From NCBI GenBank assembly GCA_030686995.1, contig CM060697.1, positions 104,221,272-104,285,271 on the forward strand: a stretch of DNA of 64,000 nucleotides. The letters run 5' to 3'. Made by a program: the position numbers and the translations under genes. This document shows, one piece after another, positions 1-9,779 of the stretch (positions are counted from its first letter, which is position 1; each line of letters begins with the position of its first letter). Origin of the DNA: Artemisia argyi (lineage: Eukaryota; Streptophyta; Magnoliopsida; Asterales; Asteraceae). The notes under the pieces were generated by a model. It was not told the origin of the DNA, did no database searches, and saw only the letters and a list, made by a program, of their open reading frames with translations.

Positions 1-185
1 ATTTAGTCAAACACCTGGTGTGCGTGCGTGCGTGTAGTCAAATAACAAATCTTTAGTCAATAAATATCAAATCAAAACCACAAATTAACAAACAAATTAC
101 TAGCAATTAATTTCACTGATTAACCATCTGACATATATATATAAAAAAAAAAAGGAGGGAAAAAGAATGTGAAAAAGAAGAAGAA

Positions 186-3100
186 ATGGATTTTAGAGAT
201 ATGTTGAGATTATTATTAAGGCCTCGAATTATTTTCCTCTTTTTGATCGCTTTCGTTATTGTTTTCGTTACGTTTTCGTCTTTTTCCAAACAGGTAATTC
301 AAACTATTTGTGTTTTTTTTTAGGATTATTTATCCATACTACTTATTTTAATTATTTAAGATGTATTGAATAAGCATTTTAAAATAAGCACTTTACGAAA
401 TAGTGTTTGAGTAAATAAGTAGCTTATTATCTGTGTTTTGAGAGCTGCCTCCAAATTAGCAGATAAGCAGAAGCAGTTCGAATTATGCAATCCCAAACAA
501 ACAGATTAGTAGTTTTAATAAGCAATCTCGGGAACTTGATATGTGATAGTATAGAAGTTAATCGTTGGTGGTGATTTGTGATGGCGTAGACTGACGAAAA
601 CATTGTGATCCTACTCAATATGAAAATTGAAATTTAACAAGTTCTAACATGAAATTTGTTGTTGAGTATTCTATGTTACGGAGTAATTACCTGGGGGGGG
701 GGGGGGGGGGGGGTGGGGGGTGGGGGGGGGGGGGTGTTTCGCCTTATATAGCGCTTATGGCTTATGTAGTTTCTGGCTTATGTCTCATAAGCTTACTTTT
801 GTGGCTTATTTTAAAACTTGTGAGATTATTTTAAAAGTGAGCTTATGAAACGTAATCCAAAAACCAAATAAGCCATAAGCCGGCTATATAAGCCGAAACA
901 AACACCCCCTTAATCTCAAGTGGATATGTTTCTTGCCAATTCTGTATGGATCTAATAGCCCCAATAGTTGCTAAACGGATATCTGTTTCTGTGATGTCGT
1001 TTAATGTATCCTGTTTATGTTAGCGCATGGATATAGTAGGATAAACTTTAGAATATCGCATATGAATCGTTTGGCTAATATCTTCGTAGACACTTGACTA
1101 ATACCTTTCTCACAGGTAATATTAGCAAGCGGACCTTGATAGTTATGTCCTTTATACAACTAGGAATACTTTGAAATGTGGTTTGTGAGGTTGGCTTTTA
1201 GGAATCAACAGGGTTGTTCGGATTGCCCGTTTATAATTGCTAAGACTTGAAGCACCTGATTATCTGGTCTGATTCGTCAGTTTGCAATCATTGTTTCAAA
1301 AATGTACAATCCAAACACCCATTAAAGTGATGATCTAATGTGACGCAGTTGTTGTTTTTCCATTTATATTGTTGCATTCTAGTTACCGGTGTTAGATATT
1401 TTGTTTTACAGAGTATCTGAAAAGCAAAGAGGTTTAGGAATTTAGCATACTACCTTCTGGTTGCCATTTACTGCATCATGCCATCATCCTTGTGTGGACC
1501 ATGCGTGCTTTGAACCCTAAAGAGTAGTATGATATGGCAAGATCCACGAGCTTAGGATCTATTATATCACACATTTTGATATTTGCACTTCCTGTTGTTT
1601 TTATGTTTACCTTTTACTTAGTAGTAGGTTGGCCGTTGGCCTTAGGATCTGTCTGAACTAAAATGGTCCTTTTAGGCTAGCTTTGCTATTTCGGTTAATT
1701 ATACGGAGTAGTTACTATTAAGATAAGTAGTGGAACTTCAGTTTGTTTTAGGCTTGTTATGAATTTATAGCCTTATGGTTTAGCTTTATAGTTTGAATAT
1801 GCACCAGACATTTTGCTTCACCTAGGATCTACTAAAACAGAACCAATCATCCTGTCAAAATACATGATTGGAATGACATATTCTTCTTGACTGTGATCCA
1901 CGGAGTATTTAGCCAACGGATGAGGTAGTGTCTAGAAAATGTCAAATTATGAGATTATATTGAGTGCATTAGTCATTATGAATGAAAATCCTGCACATCA
2001 TGGTGCGTCAGTATAAAACATACCCCAACATATCTTCATCTAAATACCATCAGTTCTCTTTATATTTGTCCGATAATTACCAACAACTATCTTTGACACT
2101 TATTGTTGTAATTTCGTCTTTCTAGACTCTTATAATTCTTGTCAAAACGGATGCGGGAGCGATTTTTAATGGATAAAAATAAGCCATCTAGGGATTCACA
2201 CTTAAGAAAAGCTAGTCTCATGAGTAATTTTTTTGTTTAAAGAACACAAGCCTTTAGCTTTGGCAATGTTTATTTATTATGTTATATTTTTTTAAGATAA
2301 TAAAGATGTTTATGTTTCTTACTTTTTTTCTTACCTTTAAATTTTAATTTTATAGGAAGAAGAGACAGTGGAGGAGGTATATAAAATTACGCACAAAGTA
2401 TTTCTGGATGTTGATATTAATAAGCAACGTTTAGGTATCGTCCTTCATGTCAATAGCTGGTCTAAAATTTTAAGTTAAAGTTCATTTAGTCGTTATTGAT
2501 TATGATGATCTCCTTTTTTATTTCTGTAATGAATGTACCTAGAGGGGGAAATTTCGATCCATGTACTTATGAAAGACTATATAGTTTAGTTGAAATTCAT
2601 CTTTAGCTGGTCAAACGGGGTGAAAGTTGCATAAAACATATTTTAATGTTTACAGCCTCCCAAATCGTTCTATTTTAGAAATTTAGATTATAAATGTCAC
2701 AAATCTTGAAATTTACAAATGTCAGAAGTCAGAGGAAGTGATTTATCTTATAGATAATGTTATAACAGTTATTAGAATTCCAGGGATATATTAAGTTTCA
2801 AACTCATTCGTTTATGTTGCAGGAAGAATCGTTATTGGATTGTATGGTGAAGTTGTGCCGAAAACTGTTGGTAAGCTTCAATTCTGGTTGACTACTTTAA
2901 CTAAGCATATCGCTTTGTCACGTGCTCTTCCATACTCAAAATATTATCAAGGCGTGAATTTTGCTAAAGGAGTTCTAAATCTATTATTAACATCAAACCA
3001 TCTAGCATACATTTATCGGAAATGCTAGAAACCTGTTGTGTGATGGTTATCTAATAACTACTTCGTCATTGTTTCATCTTTGCAGAAAATTTCCGTGCTC

Positions 3101-4807
3101 TGTGCACAGGTAATTATAGTTTCATCCATCTTTGAATTAGCACAAATAGGGGTGTTTGTACTTTGTATATGTGTTCTCAAAATGATTATTGCGACTTAAT
3201 GAATCAAAATCAGATAATCATTTGATTAATGTTAACTTGTTAAATGTTGAGTACTTTAACAATTATCTCTATGGCTAATTGCATAAAGAGGTAATCAACT
3301 TTGATCCAGTTTTTACTTAGGTAACCCACCTTTTTTACACCAGAAAGGTAAAAACAAACTATCCAAAATTCAAAAACTTCAATTTAAGGTAATGTGGTCA
3401 GGTAGCTGGACAAAATGATCATATTGACGTTTTTTACGTGGCGCCTGAATAGCAGTAATCATAGGTAGATAATCAAGATATCATTATCATAAATAGTTTA
3501 TTTTAAACACTAGAATTGCAATAATGGCTTTAAAATAATCCAAACACCCCATAAAAAGATAAAATAATTTTTTGTTAAATATGTGCAGCTCATGACTTTC
3601 TTTTGGTATTTAGGAGAGTTGGGAAAATGTTCTAGTGGTAGACCGCTACACTATAAAGGAACACCCTTTCATCGTATCATACCTGGTTTCATGATTCAAG
3701 GTGGAGATATCGTCTCTCGTGACGGTAGGGGAAACGAGTCCATATACGGTGGCACCTTCCGTGATGAAAATTTCAAAATTAAGCAGTCACAGCCAGGTTT
3801 TTTTATTTTCTATGATTTTGGCTTTATTTTTTGGTATTCTTTTCTATTCCCATATGTGTTATGTTGCTTCTTCTATTTAAGCCACATTTTTTCGTAGGTA
3901 TGGTGGCCATGGTGAATTCAGGGCCAGATTCCAACGGCTCACAATTCTTCATCACTACAGTTAAAGCCTACTGGTAAGTTTTTTTTATTGAGCTTGTAGT
4001 ACTACACTAGGGGAAACCATATATGGTCCAAACAGGTAACTTTTTATGTGCGGGTCAGGAAGGGCTGGGCCGGGTTGGGCTGACTCACAAACACTTCTTT
4101 GTCCAGTTTTTTTTCGTAAATGCTATTATATGTAATACATATGATTACAGAAATTATTTATCAAAATTAGTAAGATAGTTTATTAAAATTATAACAATTT
4201 AGGATATTGTAACTTGTACGCATTTGAGTACACATAATCCAACCTTTGCACATTTTATTTTGTGTAAAGCCTAGCCTGTTATGTATAAGGTAAAGCCACC
4301 CATTTCTATATTAATGGGTTAAAATTGCCACTTCTAGCTGTAGCAATTTAAAAGAAGCCATTTATGAAACTGAATTTTTTTTGTTGCTAAACCCATAGTA
4401 AAAGAAATCGTCTATCAGCTCCTTGATTCTCAATACATATCTCTACCGGCCCTTGTAAGCTGCAAATATGTTTATTATATTTTTGGGATGTATTGAATCT
4501 TGTAACATTTTCTTTGCCCAAGAAGTCAGATGTTGACCTAGGTCCATTTTTCCATAATTTTAACCACTACTGAAGGGTATTTTGGACATGTAACCTCACG
4601 TTTTCCTTATGACAATTATTTTCCAGGTTGGATGGGGAACATGTTGTGTTTGGCAAAGTAATCGAAGGGATGGATAACGTCTATGCAATAGAAGGGGGAG
4701 CAGGTACTTACAGTGGCAAACCTCGTAAAAAGGTGATAATTTCTGATTCCGGTGAGATCCCAAAAAGTGAATGGAATGGGAAAACGCGAAACACTAGTGA
4801 ATCATGA
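186..4807 (+). CDS. CYP21-4-like: Membrane-anchored cyclophilin-type peptidyl-prolyl cis-trans isomerase (CYP21-3/CYP21-4-like)
   Basis: Exons 186-293, 2356-2434, 2823-2870, 3086-3109, 3614-3796, 3898-3973 and 4627-4807 join in frame (699 nt, 232 aa), all with GT..AG introns. Residues 1-12 are basic, and about 13-33 form one hydrophobic segment ([14 protein letters not shown]), so a type II signal anchor is likely. The rest is a single cyclophilin domain: [54 protein letters not shown] and [10 protein letters not shown]. The catalytic Arg, Phe, Met, Gln, Phe, Trp and His positions of the family are all present, so it should be an active prolyl isomerase. Length and anchor match plant CYP21-3/CYP21-4, known as Golgi-membrane cyclophilins; location here is inference. 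Exon 4 is only 24 nt. The ATG at 186 is the one that gives the anchor in frame. Confidence 0.9.
692..735 (+). repeat. Poly-G tract (about 44 nt, broken by two T)
   Basis: Runs of roughly 22, 6 and 13 G residues separated by single T. It lies at the terminus of the small [14 protein letters not shown] element in intron 1 of the cyclophilin gene. It could form G-quadruplexes; run length may be an assembly or polymerase-slippage artefact. Confidence 0.85.
692..909. mobile_element. Small [14 protein letters not shown] MITE with a poly-G end, in cyclophilin intron 1
   Basis: The left part reads GGGGGTGTTTC then GCCTTATATAGC and CTTATGGCTTAT. The right part reads ATAAGCCATAAGCC, GGCTATATAAGCC and ends AAACAAACACCCCC, which is its inverted complement. 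About 200 bp, no coding. The left terminus is expanded into an almost pure G tract (692-735). No clear target duplication was found, so the superfamily is open (hAT- or Harbinger-like termini). Confidence 0.6.
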
Positions 4808-6638
4808 CTGTTACACACCACAATAGCTAGATTTTACAATAGGTTGGGTTATAGGTAGCTTCATATTCATGCTTTATATTATCTCCCTGTGCATATTTCA
4901 TGATGATTACAGTATATCACTATATCGTATAGCAGACTGATTAGATACTTTAGACAAGTGCAGTATATGTCTTTGCACTTTGTTACTGATGAATGTCCAT
5001 ATGCAGTATCAGGGGAACCAAAGTATGAATAAATTTTGAATATAGCTTTGTCTTGATTTTCCGTTAATTTAAATTGAATAAAAAGGATACATATTTTAAT
5101 TCAGACCAATTGATGTAATGTATATGCATCTAGTCAAACAGAGTAGCTGACAGACTTTGGGGGGTGTTTGGCTAAGTTTATTCGTGGTGCGTATTTGCTA
5201 AGTAAACATATTATCAAAATACACTAAGCTTCTGCGACCAGTTTTAAGAAGTGTTGCTCCGTATTAGCTTAAGGAAAAAGCACCCTGGAAATGGCTCTGT
5301 TTTTGGTAAGGTAACCAAAACGCCCCCTAATGTGACTAACTAACTTCTTGGAAATTTGACTATCGAAATCTTGAGAAACGTGGTTGGATTGCTTTCGGAT
5401 TGACCCCACGAAGACTATCATCTGTAACTATAATTGACTTCCATTATAACCCAAATAAACCATGTACAGCTCGTACTAATTCGTTTGATTTACAACTCTT
5501 TAACGATAAATGTCCAGACACTAGGAGCCACAATCTTGTGATTTATAAGTAGGTTCCATTAGAAAGCAGCCAAAAAAACACATCAAATATGCATGTTATT
5601 TGTGTTGAATTTAGATGATGATGGTTTATTTCCATGAGGGATGTCTATCTCATCTCTTCTTTCATTTGGTAAAAATGTCTCTTGGGGATTTAGACTTTAG
5701 TGTTTGTTAGCCATATTCCACCTGCTTTCTCTTTGTTTTACTTCAGTGTTTGTTAGCTCATTGATATAAATTTCACATATATTCCACCTGCTTTCTCTTT
5801 GTTTGCGGCTAAGGCTGTGAAGGGCAAAGCCAAGCTCGAGCTAAGCTCCACAACCTTAAGCAGTTAAGCTAGCTCCAACTTGGCTTGGTAGCTTAACAAG
5901 CCTTGCACTCTATCTTAAATGTAAATTTTCTACTGGTTTTTAAAATACCATTATTTTAGATGCTATGCATCTTGGTTTAGCATCGATCACAAAAGCTAAT
6001 AAGCCATGGACACTGAATAATACTCGTAAACTACTGATGACAGTCATAGATATCCGATATAACGTTTGTACATACGTCATTGAGAGGTAAGAGCTCATGT
6101 GGTATGTGGACAATGAGTACATACATGATACATGATTCAAGGAATGAATTTTAAGATGTTGCCAAATTGTAGACATTTCTATGGGGAAGACTAGTGGTAA
6201 CTTTGGGATTGTGATACATTGTTTTGGGATACATGTTGATATGATTAACCAGATATGAAATGATTAACCAAGAATTTTTGACCAGTGCACTTATAATAAC
6301 TGCAAAATTTCTTCAAAAAACCAATTTGTGAACACAATTTTCTGCATATGACTATATGAGGATTCTCGGGATTTCTCCGAGGGCAATTTAGTCAATTTCC
6401 ACTTTGGCTAAGATTATCATACAATTTCTTCATCAAAGTTAGTGTAATTGTGTCACCATAATAATCGTTAAGATGGCTAACTTGGTGAGACAACTTAGAT
6501 ACTTTGCGATTACCATTGGAGGCACAAACTTTAGTGCATATTATAGTATCATACTATCATTTATAGTGGATCATGTCATATCTAATAAAAGATAGTTTTA
6601 CTCGATTAAAACGTTTGTGATATCGGATTTATAACATG
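4808..6638. other. Intergenic region downstream of the cyclophilin gene
   Basis: The first few hundred bases are probably the 3' UTR and terminator region of the cyclophilin gene. Apart from one small MITE (5158-5329) I see no open frame with protein-like features, no RNA gene and no LTR signature. Confidence 0.5.
5158..5329. mobile_element. Small MITE with GGGGGTGTTTGG-like termini
   Basis: Starts TTGGGGGGTGTTTGGCTAA and ends GGTAACCAAAACGCCCCCTAA. The two ends are imperfect inverted complements. About 170 bp, non-coding. The target duplication is not obvious. Confidence 0.5.
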
Positions 6639-6781
6639 TAAGAGCATTTGCAGCCATAACGTGATCCTCGCGTTAAAGGAATTTTTGGCCTGCATTAAGT
6701 CGCGTTACGGATGTGGCCTCCTGCGTTAGAGTCGCGTTAACGCACCACGTTAGCGTGCTAACGCTGAGTTAACATAGAAAC

Positions 6782-6825
<44 letters not shown>

Positions 6826-7335
6826 TTTTACCCCCCTCCAACGTTCACTTTTCTAGCCGTTGGTTTTGAAAAGAAAAAAAAAATCACTTTCACCCCTCAA
6901 TAATTAAAAACGGCTAGTTTTCAAAAGTCACCCAAAAAATAGTTTTAAACCATTTAAAACAACTATAAATACCAACTTAACACACATATATTTTTCACAC
7001 ATCCACTACTAATTTTCTTAATCGTTGTTATTTTAAGCTTTTTTATATTTTGTATTGTAATGTTTAAGTTTTAATGTTATGTGGTTTATTAATTGAATTG
7101 TTTGTTTTAGTTGAGGGTAGAATTTGAAAATATTTGAGTTAAAGCTGAGTTATTGTTGTAGGTGTTTTTTTCTGAGTTAAGGTTAAAGTGTTAAAGCTGA
7201 TGTGGCGCTGACGTGGCGCTGAGTTAACTTATAACTTGAGTTACGGATGGGGGTGCTCTAAGACTTAGCTAGCCAAACATTCTTTATTTCTTTATTATGA
7301 TTACCAAGATATGGATTGATGTGTGTCACAAAAAT
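6523..7335 (+). repeat. Dispersed repeat, copy 1 (occupied by the MITE)
   Basis: Flanks of the MITE at about 6523-6641 and 7259-7335 match 28771-28960: CAAACTTTAGT, CATATTATAGTA, GTGGATCATGTCATAT, TTTTACTCGATTAAAAC, GATATCGGATTTATAACATG and GACTTAGCTAGCCAAACATT occur in the same order in both places. No protein-coding content was recognised. Confidence 0.8.
6642..7258. mobile_element. Tourist/Harbinger-type MITE with TAA target duplication
   Basis: Begins GAGCATTTGCAGCCATAACG and ends GTTACGGATGGGGGTGCTC, an imperfect terminal inverted repeat. TAA flanks both sides (6639-6641 and 7259-7261). A paralogous copy of the flanks near 28901 runs straight through with a single TAA, so the ends are confirmed by an empty site. 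The element is 617 bp, non-coding, with a ~37-nt poly-A tract near 6786. A three-base TWA duplication is typical of PIF/Harbinger. Confidence 0.85.
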
Positions 7336-8015
7336 AATGCATAAATCCTTAGTAATCAGGTTCATAAACATGATATGTGAAATTATTATATCAGAGATGA
7401 GAAATAAACTTTTCATACGTGAAATTATCAGCTCTCGATCGATCAAAAAAGTTCTATAAAAGAGTGTTGAGTGCACTCTCGTATTGCGCATGTATAACTA
7501 CAGATAATTTGGATTATCAGTATTGCTGCAAAGGGATAGGTTTTGTATATCAGCATGAGTGTCCGACTTTAGGATACCTAAATTTACAAATCATCTACCT
7601 TCACAGGTATTTAACACAAAAAGATTACTGTATTTTTTATGAAAAATGATTTCTCATAACACTCATACCTGACATGAGTGGAGTTGCCCAAAGTATTTGA
7701 GCTAATGGTAAGGCTTGTGAGCCTTCAGAAATAGTTCTCAAGTTCGAATCGTATTAGCTACTAATTTTTTGGAGCCCCTGGCATGCACGTGTATACCCTT
7801 TGAGCACCATCAACAGGGCCGTTCCTGAGTTTATTGCTACCCTGGGCGAGCTGAACAATAAATGCCCCTAGTAAACAAATAACACTATTTTTAAAGGGGT
7901 TATAATCTAGTCAAGTTACATAGTTGATCCTCACGTCATGCCAGCTTATTTTTTAACAAATAAAGTATTCAAATTTAAGGATATAAACTTCGAACTACAA
8001 TTTGAAAATAGATAA
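7262..8015. other. Non-coding gap between MITE and MULE, with tRNA-related Pol III boxes
   Basis: No gene recognised. Around 7696-7750 an A-box-like TGAGCTAATGG is followed by a B-box-like AGTTCGAATC, as in tRNA-derived SINEs. The following text (GGAGCCCCTGGCATGC, then a GGGCGAGCTG-type phrase) looks like part of a dispersed repeat. No poly-A tail or target duplication was found, so the SINE call is weak. Confidence 0.3.
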
Positions 8016-8025
8016 CCTAAAAGAA

Positions 8026-8268
8026 GAGAAAAGTCCAAAATACATTCCTGAGGTATCTCAAATGATACGTTTACATCCTTTTTCTTTTTTTTTTGTCTCA
8101 AATATCATCCCTCCGTTAGTAACTTTGGAACAAATACATCCCTATGGACTAACGATGCAAAAATTTGACCGTTAAGTACCCCACGTGTTAGTCACGTGAG
8201 GGGTATTTTTGTCTTTTTACTCACCCTTTTATATATTACGCCTCTTTTAAGGGGAAAATCATATCCCA
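8026..8268 (+). repeat. MULE left terminal inverted repeat
   Basis: About 243 bp, starting GAGAAAAGTCCAAAATACAT. Contains CCCCACGTGTTAGTCACGTG and, near the inner edge, TTTTATATATTACG, a plausible core promoter for the plus-strand accessory gene 100 bp further in. Confidence 0.9.
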
Positions 8269-8368
8269 GTTCTTCCCCAAATAAAAAAAAAAAAACCCTA
8301 ATCCCCAAATCATAAACCTAATTCCCCAATTCAAAACAAAACCTACCCAAAATCAAGATACCCTAAGC

Positions 8369-8771
8369 ATGTCTCACACTATGATTTGTAGATGTGGGCT
8401 ACCAACTGTTATTCGAACTACATGGAGACTAGCCAACCCTGGAAGACGATTTTATTGTTGTCCAAAACCTGTAAGTTGTTAACAATTTGTTGAATTTGAA
8501 AGTGGATGTGTAAGTTTAATTGTGTATTTAATTATTTATAATTGTTTCTTGTAAGGAACCTAATGATGGGTTTCAAGACTGGGTGGATCCTCCTATGTGT
8601 GCAAGATCCGTCATGATTATTCCTGGATTATTAAACAACATGAATCAGCTTCAAGAAACAGTTAGAGTAACTGCTGCAACAGCAAGGGAACATGCTTCAA
8701 AAGCTAGAAGATTGAAGATCATGTTAGGATTAAGTTGGTTGTTCTTTGTTATGTATTTGATGATGAAATGA
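8369..8771 (+). CDS. Small GRF-type zinc-finger protein with C-terminal membrane segment (MULE accessory gene)
   Basis: Exons 8369-8470 and 8556-8771 (105 aa), GT..AG intron. Residues 7-10 are CRCG, followed by TTWRLANPGRRFYCCP and then GFQDWVDPP, which is the GRF zinc-finger pattern (CxCG, NPGRxFYxC, FxWxD). The last finger ligand is not obvious, since EPNDGF replaces the usual Cys before the Phe. A short helical stretch with RVTAATAREHASKARR leads into a hydrophobic tail (LGLSWLFFVMYLMM), a likely tail anchor. GRF fingers bind nucleic acid in some proteins (topoisomerase III, APE2, NEIL3). The gene starts 100 bp inside the MULE TIR, so it is probably expressed from it. Its role in transposition is unknown. 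Confidence 0.75.
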
Positions 8772-8949
8772 AATGAAATGTAGTAATGTAATGTTTCAAG
8801 TTATTAATGAAATATGTATGGTTTTTTTTGGCAATTGACTGTGTTAAGGTTGAAATGGGTTAAATTGATACAAGTGCAAACAATGTGGTTGACTTTCAAT
8901 GGGTTGAATTAGTTTGACTGATCAATAAGGTGTTAGAAGGTGTGAAATG

Positions 8950-9290
8950 TTAGCAAAGTCCTTGGTTTTTCCCACAAATTGGACTATTCTTTTCCAACCA
9001 TAGCTGTAGATGTTTGATAGCTTCTGCACATTGGGACTGCATGAATAAAGAGAAACAGACATGCATAGTCATAGAGTGCATGAATAAAGTAGTTTGCACA
9101 TGGGAAATATGGAAGAGAATCTCACTATTTTTTTCTACCCATTCTGCACATTGGGACTGCACTTGGACCAACTTGCCTTGAAGGGACTGCACATTGACCC
9201 TTTTTGGCCTTGAATAAAGAGATTCCATGGCTATATATGCCTGCATACCCCCAAATGACCATTGCATCACATTTGTATCAAAACATACAC
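8950..9290. other. MULE spacer with repeated CTGCACATTGGGACTGCA-type motif
   Basis: TTCTGCACATTGGGACTGCA occurs near 9023 and 9142, and GACTGCACATTGACC near 9185. The phrase TGAATAAAG is also repeated. The minus strand is open for 139 codons here with an EKNS/SQCAE repeat, but it has no exon context and no recognisable domain, so it is not called as a gene. Confidence 0.4.
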
Positions 9291-9405
9291 ATGAAAAACA
9301 TGAATTCCAACAAGAACAAGAAAACAGGTAGTGATGCATCTTTATGTGAATCAATATGGGCCATTTCAAGCAGAAATTATTTATCTTGAAATTTATTTGT
9401 TTTTG

Positions 9406-9442
<37 letters not shown>

Positions 9443-9779
9443 TGCAGAAATTATCTACATTTCAAGCAGTGATTCTTCCACAGGTGATTCAAGATGGGCC
9501 AATTATTTTCCAAAAGTTGCAGAGGAAAGCTCTGTTTCATTCAATGAGGAGTTTCCTGATTATGGGTCAAAAATTGGCACTGATTATGGGTCAAAAATTA
9601 GCACAAGTTCAAACATTGTTGATGCAAAACAAGCTTTTAAGGAGAGGCTTAAGGTTCTTGGACTTCCAAGCAAGGAATTTTGTCAGGAACATGGTATCAA
9701 GTCTTTTGAAGTGAAAAAGCCCACAGATGGAAAAGGCAAGCGGAAAAAAAAGGCTTTTAGTGTGTTTGGTTTGGAATGA
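9291..9779 (+). CDS. Unknown 122-aa basic-tailed protein (MULE accessory gene)
   Basis: Exons 9291-9327 and 9448-9779, joined by a GT..AG intron that ends in a ~33-nt poly-T tract, give a 122-aa frame. It starts [20 protein letters not shown], has a near-repeat [18 protein letters not shown], then [16 protein letters not shown], and a basic [15 protein letters not shown] end that looks like a nuclear localisation signal. I do not recognise a family. It lies tail-to-tail with the transposase gene (263 bp apart), the position of mudrB in MuDR, but no similarity to MURB is claimed. An in-frame ATG further upstream or an extra exon cannot be excluded. Confidence 0.5.

Noticed and set aside
7696..7750. 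tRNA gene
   Set aside because: A- and B-box-like motifs but no acceptor stem or anticodon arm that pairs.
8950..9369. 139-codon minus-strand frame in the MULE
   Set aside because: Overlaps the start of the better supported plus-strand gene and a repeated motif; no domain and no splice context.
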